From: Microbulbifer sp. GL-2
GTDB lineage: Bacteria; Pseudomonadota; Gammaproteobacteria; Pseudomonadales; Cellvibrionaceae
Direction: 5' to 3'
Assembly (NCBI RefSeq): GCF_007183175.1
Contig: NZ_AP019807.1
Coordinates: 4,584,001 to 4,648,000, forward strand
Length of the DNA: 64,000 bases
Shown here: one piece after another, positions 18,573 to 28,583 of the stretch
Layout of the letters: every line of letters begins with the position of its first letter
Position numbering within the stretch: the first letter of the stretch is position 1
Position numbers and translations under genes: made by a program
The notes under the pieces: generated by a model
What the model was told of the DNA's origin: nothing
Seen by the model: only the letters and a program-made list of their open reading frames with translations
Databases searched by the model: none

Positions 18573-20879
18573 ATGCACAAACCCGGAGAAAAAGTCTCAA
18601 CCGACTCGCTGGCACTTCTCGCCAGCGGGGAAATCGCCAGCAACAGTGCCCCAGGGCGTGCCGCTGCGCGCCTCCAAGAAGAACTGGCCCTGCGTCGTAT
18701 TGAGCTGATTACCACCGTCTCCAGCGATGATGCCAGTGCCATGCTACGGGCCAACCCGGCAATACAATGCCTGCTGCTGAACTGGGAGCTTCCCGGCAAC
18801 GGAGAGTATCCTGCTCTGGCCGTATTGGAGCAGCTGCGATCGCGTAACCTGCAGTTACCGGTATTTTTACTCGCCGACCGCGAAACTGTTGGCAATATGC
18901 CGCGCCGCGCACTGGAATTGGCCAACGATTTTATCTGGCTGCTGGAGGATACACCCACTTTTATCAGCGGGCGTATTCAGGGTGCCATTGAACGCTACCG
19001 ACACGCGGTATTGCCGCCGATGTTTTCAGCCCTCACACATTTCGCCCGTGTGCACGAGTACTCCTGGCACACTCCGGGCCACACCGGCGGCACAGCTTTT
19101 TTAAAATCCCCCGCTGGTCGCGCCTTCTACGATTTCTTTGGCGAGAATATGCTGCGATCAGATCTGTCCATCTCTGTAACCGAGTTGGGCTCTCTACTTG
19201 ATCACACCGGCCCTATCGCAGCAGGGGAACACTACGCAGCAAAAGTTTTTGGGGCGGACCGAACCTACTATGTCACTAACGGTTCCTCCACCTCCAACCG
19301 CGTGATCGTCATGGCTTCAGTCACTCGCGGGCAGCTGGCACTGTGCGATCGCAATTGTCACAAATCAGTAGAACATGCGATCACCATGTCCGGGGCCGTA
19401 CCCGCCTATCTCGTGCCACTGCGCAATCATTACGGCTTGATAGGCCCTATTCCGCCGGAACAACTGACCAAGGCCGCAGTAGAGCAGACAATCCAGGAGA
19501 ATCCGCTTTCCAGCATTGCGGATAGCCAACGAGCAGTGCACGCGGTAATTACCAATTCTACATATGACGGCCTCTGCTACAACGTACAGCGGGTTGAGGA
19601 ATTACTGGGGAAATCCGTAGACAGATTACATTTCGATGAGGCCTGGTATGCATACGCTCGATTCAATCCCATTTACCGGGATCGCTTCGCCATGTATGAC
19701 AGCGACGACCCAGACCCAAGCCTTAAGCCCACCAAGTTCGCCACCCAGTCCACGCACAAATTACTCGCAGCGCTATCGCAAGCATCCATGATCCATATTC
19801 GCGATGGCCGTAGTCCCATTGAACACGGACGCTTTAATGAAGCATTTATGCTGCACGCTTCAACCTCTCCGCTCTATTCAATCATGGCCTCCAACGATAT
19901 CAGCGCCGCAATGATGGATGGTCCTGGCGGCGCCGCTTTAACCGGAGAATCCATTGCCGAAGCCGTAGCTTTTCGCCAGGTATTAGCTCGACTAAAAAGG
20001 GAGTACGAGGATAAAGGCGAATGGTTTTTTGATGGATGGCAACCGGATCGAGTAACCGACCCCAGTAGCGGACACAACTATGCATTTCACGCGGCGCCAG
20101 CAGAACTGCTGTGTAAAGAGGCCGCATGCTGGCTGCTTGACCCAGGAGAATCCTGGCACGGTTTCGGCAACCTGGAAAAAAATTACTGCATGCTCGACCC
20201 CATCAAGGTCTCTATCACCACTCCCGGTATGCAGCGCAACGGCGAGCTGGATGACTGGGGGATACCGGCCAGTATCATCAGCAAATATCTCGACAACCTC
20301 GGAATCATCGTAGAAAAAACGACAGACTTTACCATTCTGTTCCTGTTTTCTATCGGCATTACCAAGGGCAAATGGGGCACACTGGTGAATGCCCTGCTCG
20401 CCTTTAAACGGGACTACGACGCAAACCAACCTCTCAGTCAGTGCTTGCCAAACCTATTATCAAAACAACCAACCTATGGCGATATCGGCCTGCGCGACCT
20501 CGCCGATAAAATGTTTACCGGTATGAAAGACCTGCGTAGCACCTCGACAATGTCGGCCGGTTTTTCCGCCCTGCCCGGTGCCGACTGCAGCCCAGTCCAG
20601 GCTTATGAGGCATTGGTACGTGGTGATGTAGAGATGCTGCCGCTCAACCAGCTGGCCGGGCGCACCGCGGCAACCGGTGTTACGCCCTACCCACCCGGTA
20701 TTCCCCTCTTAATGCCAGGGGAAAATTTTGGCAGTACAGATAGCCCCGCCCTGCAATACCTACAAGTACTGGAATCCTTCGATCGCGAGTTCCCAGGGTT
20801 CAGCCATGATAACCATGGCGTAGAGGTGCGCGATGGGCACTACCATATTTACGCCTTGCGCGGGGAGGCAGAGCCATAG
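18573..20879 (+). CDS. adiA: biodegradative arginine decarboxylase
   Basis: 768-residue fold type I PLP decarboxylase. It consumes a proton by converting arginine to agmatine and CO2. It aligns along its length with E. coli AdiA (about 755 residues). An N-terminal receiver-like wing domain spans about residues 1-140. A core follows with SWHTPGHTGGTAFLKSPAGR, LHFDEAWYAYARFNPIY and the PLP lysine Lys396 in THKLLAALSQAS. The C-terminal domain has PYPPGIPLLMPGENFG. AdiA-type matches such as SDRLHFDEAWY favour arginine over lysine or ornithine. The next gene is the matching antiporter AdiC, overlapping its stop, so this is an arginine-dependent acid-resistance pair. The ribosome site is in AGGAAG upstream of the ATG. 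Confidence 0.93.
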   Translation: MHKPGEKVSTDSLALLASGEIASNSAPGRAAARLQEELALRRIELITTVSSDDASAMLRANPAIQCLLLNWELPGNGEYPALAVLEQLRSRNLQLPVFLLADRETVGNMPRRALELANDFIWLLEDTPTFISGRIQGAIERYRHAVLPPMFSALTHFARVHEYSWHTPGHTGGTAFLKSPAGRAFYDFFGENMLRSDLSISVTELGSLLDHTGPIAAGEHYAAKVFGADRTYYVTNGSSTSNRVIVMASVTRGQLALCDRNCHKSVEHAITMSGAVPAYLVPLRNHYGLIGPIPPEQLTKAAVEQTIQENPLSSIADSQRAVHAVITNSTYDGLCYNVQRVEELLGKSVDRLHFDEAWYAYARFNPIYRDRFAMYDSDDPDPSLKPTKFATQSTHKLLAALSQASMIHIRDGRSPIEHGRFNEAFMLHASTSPLYSIMASNDISAAMMDGPGGAALTGESIAEAVAFRQVLARLKREYEDKGEWFFDGWQPDRVTDPSSGHNYAFHAAPAELLCKEAACWLLDPGESWHGFGNLEKNYCMLDPIKVSITTPGMQRNGELDDWGIPASIISKYLDNLGIIVEKTTDFTILFLFSIGITKGKWGTLVNALLAFKRDYDANQPLSQCLPNLLSKQPTYGDIGLRDLADKMFTGMKDLRSTSTMSAGFSALPGADCSPVQAYEALVRGDVEMLPLNQLAGRTAATGVTPYPPGIPLLMPGENFGSTDSPALQYLQVLESFDREFPGFSHDNHGVEVRDGHYHIYALRGEAEP
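20864..20878 (+). promoter_or_regulatory. ribosome binding site and AUA start of adiC
   Basis: GGAGG at 20864-20868 is followed after 7 bases by ATA at 20876-20878, which overlaps the adiA stop TAG as ATAG. No in-frame ATG, GTG or TTG exists between the upstream stop (20810) and 20930. The reading frame after ATA (AQSTKEESKISLLPATLMVAG) matches the AdiC N-terminus. See the adiC entry. Confidence 0.65.
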
Positions 20880-22381
20880 CCCAGTCCACCAAGGAAGAGA
20901 GCAAAATTAGCCTGCTACCCGCCACTCTGATGGTGGCAGGCAATATGATGGGCTCCGGGGTATTTATGCTACCTGCCAACCTCGCAGTCGTCGGCAGCAT
21001 TTCCCTGATAGGCTGGCTGGTAACGGTCGTAGGTGCAGTCTCTTTGGCACTGGTATTTGCGCGACTCGCCGCCATAGATCCCGCCGCAGGCGGGCCATAC
21101 GCCTACGCACGCAAAGCATTTGGAGACTATATCGGCTACCAGACCAACCTCGTGTACTGGCTGGCAAATGTAATTGGCAATGTAGCCCTGATCACCGCTG
21201 GACTCGGCTATGTCACCCATTTCTTCCCGCCCCTCAAAGACCCCCTTACCTTTGCCTTGGCCCAGGTAGCCCTGATTTGGCTGCTCACTTACGCCAACAT
21301 CCTAGGCCCCCGCACAGTGGGGCAGATACAATCGCTGACCACCAGCCTTGTACTGATCCCTATTCTCGGAACGGCAATATTCGGATGGTTCTGGTTTGAC
21401 AGCCAAATATTTAGCGAGGGGTGGAATGTCTCCGGCAAGAGCGATGTCAGCGCAGTGATGACCACACTTACCTTTACTCTGTGGGCCTTTATCGGTGTTG
21501 AAACCGCTTCCGTTTCCGCCGCTGTGGTTAAAAACCCCAGCCGCAATGTACCTATTGCCACTGTGGGTGGCGTATTGATTGCATCTGTGGCTTATGTACT
21601 GAGCTCATCGGTGATTATGGGGATGGTGCCTAACAAAGAACTGCTTGCTTCCTCTGCACCATTTGCCGATGCCGCACGCCTGGCTTTGGGTAATACTGCA
21701 GCAAATGTTGTTGCAATCTGTGCGGCTATAGGCTGTATCGGCTCCCTGGGCGGTTGGATTCTTTTGGTAGGGCAATCTGCTAAAGCCGCTTCCGATGACG
21801 GATTATTCGCCAGCATCTTTGCCAAAACCAACAGCAAGGGTGTGCCATCTGCTGGCCTTACGATAGTTGCCATACTGATGTCGATACTGGTGCTGGCTAC
21901 TATATCACCCAGCGCCAACCAACAATTCGGCAAGATTGCTTCGGTTGCAGTAATTATGACCTTATTGCCCTATATCTATTCCGCCATAGCACTCAAGGTT
22001 CTCGCGTATGGCAAAATGCCACACCACCAATACAGCGTATATACCGTTATTTTACTGATCGCTGCTGTTTATTGCCTGGTAGCACTAGTTGGATCAAATG
22101 CCCAGCAAACACGTTGGTCCCTGATATTTGTAATATCCACCGTGATTTTTTATGCATTGATATTAAACCGCCGGCGTAGTGTAGAAGAAAAACATCTGCT
22201 GCCAGGTGGTCCCGGGCCTATATGGATACATTATTTCACTCTGTCAGTCACCATTGGTGCACTGTGTATTTTTTTCTGGATATCAGTTGGACAATACAAA
22301 GACTTACAATTGCGCCTGAGGGCACCACAACCCATCGAACGGCTAATCCATTCTGAGAACAAAGCCGGTGAGAACTCTTAA
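20876..22381 (+). CDS. adiC: arginine:agmatine antiporter, apparent AUA start
   Basis: 501-residue APC-family inner-membrane exchanger that imports arginine and exports agmatine made by AdiA. It matches E. coli AdiC throughout: GSGVFMLPANLAVVG in TM1, GGPYAYARKAFGDYIGYQTN, FGWFWF, WAFIGVETASVSAAVVKNPSRNVP, GSLGGWILLVGQSAKAASDDGLF and ISPSANQQFG. About 12 membrane segments are expected. The first ATG in frame (20930) would cut off half of TM1 (ISLLPATLMVAG). The AUA at 20876, with a perfect GGAGG at 7-base spacing and homologous residues after it, is therefore the best start. A sequencing error or CUG start are alternatives. The stop is 1 bp from the convergent next gene. Confidence 0.9.
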   Translation: MAQSTKEESKISLLPATLMVAGNMMGSGVFMLPANLAVVGSISLIGWLVTVVGAVSLALVFARLAAIDPAAGGPYAYARKAFGDYIGYQTNLVYWLANVIGNVALITAGLGYVTHFFPPLKDPLTFALAQVALIWLLTYANILGPRTVGQIQSLTTSLVLIPILGTAIFGWFWFDSQIFSEGWNVSGKSDVSAVMTTLTFTLWAFIGVETASVSAAVVKNPSRNVPIATVGGVLIASVAYVLSSSVIMGMVPNKELLASSAPFADAARLALGNTAANVVAICAAIGCIGSLGGWILLVGQSAKAASDDGLFASIFAKTNSKGVPSAGLTIVAILMSILVLATISPSANQQFGKIASVAVIMTLLPYIYSAIALKVLAYGKMPHHQYSVYTVILLIAAVYCLVALVGSNAQQTRWSLIFVISTVIFYALILNRRRSVEEKHLLPGGPGPIWIHYFTLSVTIGALCIFFWISVGQYKDLQLRLRAPQPIERLIHSENKAGENS

Positions 22382-22382
22382 C

Positions 22383-22844
22383 TCAGTGAAACACTTGTTG
22401 GATTATCTCCGCGGTCCTATTCGCCAGCCCCTTTGAAGCAGACTCACGATTACCAGCGACATTCAAGACATTCGGCTTTACGATATTTAAAAACTCACGA
22501 ATTTTAAGTACGCAATTACTGGATAAATCAACTAGCAGATAAGGTTTCTCCAGCGCTTGGCAATATCTAAGAGTTAACAAAGTACCATCCACACTTAGAT
22601 CTGTAGCAAAAATCAGAGTAGCATCTGAGTTTTTAATATTGTGTAAAGTGCGATCTTCATACCTAGCCGAGCAATGTTCCACCAGCCCAAAAGATTTGAG
22701 TATCTTCGGATTTGCACCATCCTCTGTCAGGTATCCAAGCGGGGCACATCCTCCAGTTTTGATTCCCACAAGCCGAGCACCAACCAGCCCACCAGTATCC
22801 GCACCAGTCTGCCCACCGCTGATAATTATTTTTGGCCAAAACAA
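22383..22844 (-). CDS. putative molybdenum-cofactor carrier (cpYpsA-related)
   Basis: 153-residue Rossmann-like protein of the putative molybdenum carrier family related to SLOG/YpsA proteins. Motifs are ISGGQTGADTGGL near the N-terminus, GGCAPLGYLTEDG, YEDRTLHNIKNSDATLIF and LNVAGNRES. The family binds nucleotides or Moco, and a precise role in this organism is unknown. The start is TTG at 22842-22844, behind an AGGGGTGG ribosome site. An in-frame stop lies just upstream. It converges with adiC with a single base between stops. Confidence 0.75.
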   Translation of the reverse strand: MFWPKIIISGGQTGADTGGLVGARLVGIKTGGCAPLGYLTEDGANPKILKSFGLVEHCSARYEDRTLHNIKNSDATLIFATDLSVDGTLLTLRYCQALEKPYLLVDLSSNCVLKIREFLNIVKPNVLNVAGNRESASKGLANRTAEIIQQVFH

Positions 22845-23912
22845 TAATCCACCCCTATTAATTCAACCTTAATAAAACCCAAAGATATCTAAAAAACATT
22901 ATCCATCACAACAATAGTGATTTTTAGCGCCCCAAAAATTCACCAAAGTGAATATTAAGATCTCAGGCAAAAGTATTCATAGATAAGTCCTTTAAACTAT
23001 GATTCTAAACCTTGCCAATTAATCCGGAATTATTGATCTTGTGGCACAGCGTCAAATAGCTCTCGCGTCAACCAAACTAAATTTTAGCATCCTGGTTTAT
23101 CAATTGAGCATTCGTTGTATGACTTTGCATAAACAAGGATTAGATCACTATAAATAACGTAATAACAGCAATCGGTGACCATCCAATGCTCAAAGAGATC
23201 GGAGAGAATCAAGTGATTCAATAATTCCCTTAAGAAACCATCCTCTCAAAAAAACGGTAGCATGACGCAAAATTAAGTTAAAAGCGTTGACTCCAGGTGC
23301 CAGAGAACAAAATTGATAAATAGCAAACAATTTAGCTATATGATTCATACGTTAGTATTTCATTCTTTCCTATTCTGTGCATACCTTTCGCCTCCATCAT
23401 CCCGCATTTCATCAAAAACATTAATCTCCAAGGTTTCTTAAAGCTGGGTTATCAAAAAATTAAGAATTGGAGTTAATACATAAAATACACTACTAGAAGT
23501 TAAGGATATTCAGGTGGAGATAGAAATACAAGCAGTTACAGATAATTACTGGTTCACCGTGAAGGAATATATGTGTCCGAAAGGAATGGGGGCGGGGCAA
23601 TCGAAATCGCTAAGCAATCTATGGGCATCTAAGAACACTAAATATTTCCGATGCTTAGCCATATCTAAAAAAATGGCCTAAAACTGGCATCAAACACCAC
23701 GTACAAGAAAATTTGTATCCCTCCGAATCGGTTGGGGAAGCGTCTTATAGGAATGGAGATAGGAGGGTTTGGGAATTAAATATCAATGCAGTTTAAGTGA
23801 ATCCAACTTTTCGCTTCTCCAGCGATGATTAATGTAGATGCTTTACTCGCAAGGGATGGATACCCCGTGTATTCATGCTTCTACCGGTTCTAATTATTAA
23901 AAATAGGAAATA
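22845..23912. other. AT-rich intergenic region, no gene recognised
   Basis: About 1.07 kb without a supportable gene. I found no long open frame, structural RNA or clear repeat. It probably holds the promoter of the PraB-like gene. AGGAAATA lies just before the start at 23913. Confidence 0.5.
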
Positions 23913-24380
23913 ATGAACATGAAAAAGATCCTTACTGCGCTCGCCCTGACTATTGTCAGCACCGGCGCCGCTGCTGATACTTGGTCTCCCCAGGGAACCA
24001 TAGGCCTGGCCAATGTCGGTAATATAGCTGTAAAAAAAGGTATAAACCTTAATTGTGGCCTATCCGGCAGTACTACTGTAGATGCGGCAGGCAATTCCTC
24101 GGTGGGCAGCCTGTCACTGAGTGGCTTCCTTTGTGGCAGTGTTACTTTTACCAAACTGCCGTACACATTGGTAGGTAATGCAGACAACACAGTCACCCTG
24201 CATAACGTGAACGTTAACGCCATTACTGGTGATTGTTTTGGTAATATTACCGGTGACTTTAACCAAGCGACCGGAGAGCTTACTTTCAATGCAGCGCAAC
24301 TGCCAAGTGTTGGCACTGGCGCCAACTGCGAGATAAGCGGCACTATCTCTACTAATCCTCAGGCATCCTTTGTGCCCTAA
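23913..24380 (+). CDS. secreted PraB-like protein
   Basis: 155-residue secreted protein. The signal peptide MNMKKILTALALTIVSTGAAA is followed by a mature part rich in Gly, Thr, Asn and Ser with short beta-strand-like repeats and paired cysteines (NLNCGLSG, FLCGSV, GDCFGN, ANCEISG). It resembles the PraB (alkane oxidation activator) family of Pseudomonas, small secreted proteins of unclear mechanism. No alkane oxidation genes are near, so the family name should not be read as a function here. It is a single-gene unit ending in a hairpin terminator. Confidence 0.6.
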   Translation: MNMKKILTALALTIVSTGAAADTWSPQGTIGLANVGNIAVKKGINLNCGLSGSTTVDAAGNSSVGSLSLSGFLCGSVTFTKLPYTLVGNADNTVTLHNVNVNAITGDCFGNITGDFNQATGELTFNAAQLPSVGTGANCEISGTISTNPQASFVP

Positions 24381-24407
24381 GCAGTCCCAAAAAGCCTGAT
24401 ATCTAAC

Positions 24408-24442
24408 GTAGAGTAGTCAGAAAGTACTGGCTACTCTACTTT
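24408..24442 (+). terminator. intrinsic terminator after the PraB-like gene
   Basis: Perfect 9-bp stem GTAGAGTAG (24408-24416) / CTACTCTAC (24431-24439), with weaker pairing inside the loop, followed by TTTG. It begins 27 bp after the stop codon. Confidence 0.65.
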
Positions 24443-24855
24443 GCCACATCTGTATATTCATAAAAAACCCAAGATGTCTATTTCTAAATATCAATCATTA
24501 TCCGAGAATAAATTTTTCATCCTCTCTTTTTAATATGCTTGCCATTAGTTGACCCGTTCGCTTCATTAACTCGGCACGTTAATAATATACCAAATGTACA
24601 GATATATAGTTTTTACCAAACTATTTGTCTATAGATTGTATAAACTTGCATTTTCAGCTCAAAGTTACTTTAGGTCTTAATAAGAAGACAATGCAGGGAG
24701 ACTATAGGTATTCCCAAAAGAATGTACAATTGAGAGGTGTGTGGCCAGCCCCAGCAAACAATCATCAACCGCTCGCTATACGATTGATCGATGATTTATA
24801 TGAATGAAAAGAAGATTAGAAATGGAGGTGTTTTCAGGTATAACCAGTCTGAAAC
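24443..24855. other. AT-rich intergenic, nothing recognised
   Basis: About 410 bases between the convergent PraB-like and TonB receptor genes. A 60-codon open frame at 24625 has no recognisable content. Confidence 0.5.
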
Positions 24856-24894
24856 CCCAGTAAGACACTATAGAACTATTAGTGTCTCACTGGG
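24856..24894 (-). terminator. hairpin terminator of the TonB receptor gene
   Basis: A 15-bp stem with one mismatch: CCCAGTAAGACACTA (24856-24870) with TAGTGTCTCACTGGG (24880-24894). It lies 10 bp beyond the receptor stop codon. The downstream T-tract is weak (GTTTC on the minus strand). Confidence 0.55.
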
Positions 24895-24904
24895 AATATA
24901 AAAA

Positions 24905-27900
24905 TCAGAAACGCTTATTTAAACTAAAGCCTATAATGCGTGGATCCAGAGTAAACACATTGGTGGTAAGTCCGGAATCGTCACTATTGGTAAATGCGCC
25001 TGTGATAGGAGTATCATCAAAGATATTCTTAACATATAACTGCATTTGCAATTGTGAAGCAGGGTGGATTAGGGTTGCTGATGCGTTGAAGTTATCCCAA
25101 GCTTTTAAGCGGTCATACTCAGTATTATATACCCGTGCATAACTCTCAGACTGCCGATAGTAATCGGCACGTAAAGCTAGTTCCCAATCTGCTAGGGGAA
25201 TAACATGCTCCACAGCTAAATTAAACGTTAAATTAGGGGAGTTCGGTAGTTCATTGCCGCCTAGATCGGCAGCAAAACCACGCCCACCATTGGGAGCATC
25301 TGTCAGGGGATTATATTGGGGTAGGTCGTAACCGAAAAGAGCTAAAATTTGATCATATCTTAGGGGAGCTTCAATCGCATCAGAGTATGAGCCCCACTGG
25401 CTTGAGCCTGCACATAATGCCCATAGGGGTGTCATGAAAAATGAAGGCTCCAAGGCAGCAATAGCAGCTTCAACATACTCGACTGGGGCAATACAGTTGG
25501 AGGGTACCTGTAAGGAGGGCCGCAGAACGGTCCAATCTTCATTTCCCTGGGTACGATCCATGACATCTATGGATTCCTCCCCCTCCGCAACTCGGGTTTT
25601 CAGGTAACCTACATTCATATTCACCCTGGTATTATCCGTCATCTGCCAGGCGAGCTCCAATTCCAGCCCCATACTTTCCGCATCAAAGTTCTCATTTAAT
25701 GCGATACGGTCAACAATCTGGGAAACTTGGTAGTCGGTATAGTCGTAATAGAAGGCAGTTGCGTTTAAGTTTAAGCGGCCATCCAGCAAAACATTCTTGG
25801 TGCCGAATTCTAGGGAATTTACAAATTCCGGCTCAAAAGTGTTGTCTAATGGCTGATATTGAACCCGCGCAGGGTCAATCTCCGCCCGTGGTGGGTTGGA
25901 GCCGCCTCCTTTATAACCGTGAGCAAAAGAAACATAGAACATTGTATCATCGGTAAAGGGGGTATCTGTTCGCCAGTCCAGCACCGCTCGTCCGGTATAT
26001 TCCTTCCAGCTTTGAGAAAACTTCTCCCCTTTAGGATATCCCATATGCGTATAGCCACCTGAGCTATTACCTGGAACAGTAATACCATCTTCATGATACG
26101 TACCAAGTAATAACTGGCTGGATACAGGAGTGGTAGTTTTTTCGTCATCAGTATACCGCAGGCCTGTGGTGAGTTTTACATCGTCCGTGATTTGCCAATA
26201 TGCCTCCCCAAATACAGCCCAGGAACGGGTATCTACTAAGTTACGGCTGAGGAAGTAGTTGTGCCCCATTTCATCAATATTTTCTAGGGAATTAGGGTCG
26301 ATATATATACAGTCTGACCCAACTAAATCTGTGGTGGGGTCAACGCAATTGATCGGAATATTATTGCCATCCTCATCTGTTCCCCGACTATATATATATT
26401 CAGTAATCATTGTGAACATATTATTAAAGACAAAATAATCATCCTTGGTTTCAAAATTCAGATAATTTGCACCGAAGGAAAAATTCCAGGGCCCATCAAA
26501 AGCCGTTTGTAAGCGGAACTCCTGGCTCCACTGTTCATTTTCGGAACGGCTGATATCCACTCCCAAAATACCATCAGAAGGACCAAGTTGTGGGTCAGTA
26601 TAAATGCCGCCAGGGGTGGGGCCCAATGACCACTGATCACCCACTTCTGCTAGGTCATTAAAGACCGCGCCAGTGGTAAACCGATTATAATCCTGTGAAG
26701 AATAGTAATCATCCTTAGCATAGGTAGACTGGGAGTAAAAGGTGAGGGTATCAGATAAAGCCCATTCAAAATTCAGCTGTACCAAGTCATTTTCTGCACG
26801 AAATACTGGGTCAAAACTAGTAGATATTTCACGTAAATCTCGCGACTGCTCTACACCGCTGTAGGGATCTTTCCAGTCTGTATAACTACCTCCAAAAAGG
26901 TATGGGTCAATCAGCCCCGCTGCTGAAAGTATATAGGCGAGCCCCGTTCCATTGGGTGCATCAAAAGCATCTGCGCTGTATAGTGAACCAGGCAAACAGC
27001 CCTGACTTGTCATACCTTTTGATAGACTTGTTGTCTCTGTATCCCCAATCATTTCATCACCGGGATCAGTAGTACAAAGCTGCTTTCCGGTACGGGACCG
27101 CTTGTCATCTTCCTTAAAGTGTTGCCAAATTAAATTAGCGTTAAATTTATCACTGGGAGTCCATTCAAAAATAGCACGGGTGGAATATAGATCCCGGTCG
27201 TTAACATCATTTTCAGTATAGGTATTGTAATCGAAGCCATCCCGCTTGGTCATGGCACCAGAAAAACGGAAGGCCAAGGTTTCACCTAATGGTATATTCA
27301 ACATACCCTTGGTACGCTTACTATTATAATTGCCCACTTCTACCTCAATCTCTGAGGCAAATTCATCTTCCGGCATAACTGGTAACATATTAACTACACC
27401 AGCAGTGGCGTTGCGGCCATATAGTGTGCCTTGGGGCCCACGCAGAACTTCTACCCGCTGCACATCAAAAAATTCCTGCTCAAACAGGCGATTCCTGATT
27501 AAAGAGGCATTATTAAAGCTTACCGCAACAGCAGGATCACTACTGGCGGAAATTGACTGTGTACCCACCCCTCGAATAGAGAAATTGTATGAGCTAAAGT
27601 TTGTTTTGGAGAAGTTAACATTGGGAATGGCCCGCAACAGTTCATTTCCCCCCTCAATCTTTAAAGCATCCATGTTATCCCCAGATAGCGCAGAAACTGC
27701 AATGGGTACATCCTGAATACTTTCCTCAATTTTCTGCGCGGTAACCGTAACTTCTTCAATAGCTGAACCAGAATAGTTACCGGGCTTGTCCGCTTGCTCT
27801 TCCTGGGCAAAAGCTGCCATAGGCGCAGTGTTTATTACCAGGCAGGCAATCGCCACACTGTACCAGGGGGTTGAATAGTCGCTTGAGTTTGCGGAGGGGA

Positions 27901-27946
27901 TTGCTTGAGCAATCAACTTTTTTTGCTTACGAAGGCTCATCATCAT
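24905..27946 (-). CDS. TonB-dependent outer-membrane receptor
   Basis: 1013-residue outer-membrane active transporter. A signal peptide ends near APMAAFAQ. A TonB box-like EEVTVTA lies around residue 65. The plug domain has IPNVNFSKTNFSSYNFSIRGVG and VEVLRGPQGTLYGRNATAGVVNM. A long C-terminal beta-barrel ends in the typical Phe (DPRIIGFSLNKRF). The length and style (NVPIAVSALSGDNMDALKI) are those of the Caulobacter/sphingomonad-type receptors often used for carbohydrates or other complex nutrients. The ligand cannot be read from sequence. No partner gene is adjacent. Confidence 0.93.
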   Translation of the reverse strand: MMMSLRKQKKLIAQAIPSANSSDYSTPWYSVAIACLVINTAPMAAFAQEEQADKPGNYSGSAIEEVTVTAQKIEESIQDVPIAVSALSGDNMDALKIEGGNELLRAIPNVNFSKTNFSSYNFSIRGVGTQSISASSDPAVAVSFNNASLIRNRLFEQEFFDVQRVEVLRGPQGTLYGRNATAGVVNMLPVMPEDEFASEIEVEVGNYNSKRTKGMLNIPLGETLAFRFSGAMTKRDGFDYNTYTENDVNDRDLYSTRAIFEWTPSDKFNANLIWQHFKEDDKRSRTGKQLCTTDPGDEMIGDTETTSLSKGMTSQGCLPGSLYSADAFDAPNGTGLAYILSAAGLIDPYLFGGSYTDWKDPYSGVEQSRDLREISTSFDPVFRAENDLVQLNFEWALSDTLTFYSQSTYAKDDYYSSQDYNRFTTGAVFNDLAEVGDQWSLGPTPGGIYTDPQLGPSDGILGVDISRSENEQWSQEFRLQTAFDGPWNFSFGANYLNFETKDDYFVFNNMFTMITEYIYSRGTDEDGNNIPINCVDPTTDLVGSDCIYIDPNSLENIDEMGHNYFLSRNLVDTRSWAVFGEAYWQITDDVKLTTGLRYTDDEKTTTPVSSQLLLGTYHEDGITVPGNSSGGYTHMGYPKGEKFSQSWKEYTGRAVLDWRTDTPFTDDTMFYVSFAHGYKGGGSNPPRAEIDPARVQYQPLDNTFEPEFVNSLEFGTKNVLLDGRLNLNATAFYYDYTDYQVSQIVDRIALNENFDAESMGLELELAWQMTDNTRVNMNVGYLKTRVAEGEESIDVMDRTQGNEDWTVLRPSLQVPSNCIAPVEYVEAAIAALEPSFFMTPLWALCAGSSQWGSYSDAIEAPLRYDQILALFGYDLPQYNPLTDAPNGGRGFAADLGGNELPNSPNLTFNLAVEHVIPLADWELALRADYYRQSESYARVYNTEYDRLKAWDNFNASATLIHPASQLQMQLYVKNIFDDTPITGAFTNSDDSGLTTNVFTLDPRIIGFSLNKRF

Positions 27947-28222
27947 GCTGAGTTTCTCTCTCTTATCTCACTATTATTTTTTTCAAGGCCAAAAACTGCC
28001 TTCTCTCGGACCCAACTACATTAAGGACGCAAGAAAATGATAAGAGGGGGGATAAAAAAGTAAGTAAAAGTTATAAGATTTCAGTTTTTTTAAGTGACGC
28101 ACAAAAATTGGGCACAATTGAAGCCTTCAAGGTTGGTTTACGCGCCTGAATGGTTAGTCAGTGCACGTATCTTACTTACAGGAACCCGCTAAAGGTGAAA
28201 TTCACTAAAAGGAAGAAAAAAA

Positions 28223-28583
28223 CGTCAAAGAAGCCGGGAATGTATTGGCTTATACACTGATGAGCGAACTTGCTGAACTAGGAAAATTGAACCGTAAAGA
28301 AATCGCCGCACTCGTTGGAGTCGCCCCAATGAACCGTGATAGCGGCATCTTCCAGGGCAAGCGATACATTTGAGACGGAAGGCATCGCGTACGCACAGTT
28401 ATCATGTCGGCTATCCAGTGCCATCCTAGCCGATGTATAAGCGATTAGTCGACGCTGGCAAACCCAAAAAAGTGGCTCTTATTGCCTGTATGAGAAAGCA
28501 ACTTACCATCCTGAATACCATGGTGAAAAACAACACATATTGGGATGAAAATATAGCTTAAAAGATTGACGAAGAGCCATAGT
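28223..28583 (+). pseudogene. decayed 3' end of an IS110/IS1111-type transposase
   Basis: This stretch closely matches the last third of the intact transposase at 30688-31650 (shared GELAELGKLNRKEIAALVGVAPMNRDSG-type reading, key parts LNRKEIAALVG and APMNRDSG). It has an in-frame TGA at 28371-28373, a 12-base deletion near 28400 and a 7-base deletion near 28427 that shifts the frame. The right end AACCATAGT-type terminus survives as GCCATAGT, followed directly by CACTTGTTA of an attC. The 5' two thirds and left end are gone. Confidence 0.9.

Noticed and set aside
20930..22381. ATG at 20930 as the adiC start
   Set aside because: It removes half of the conserved first membrane segment and has no ribosome site, while GGAGG plus homologous codons lie upstream.
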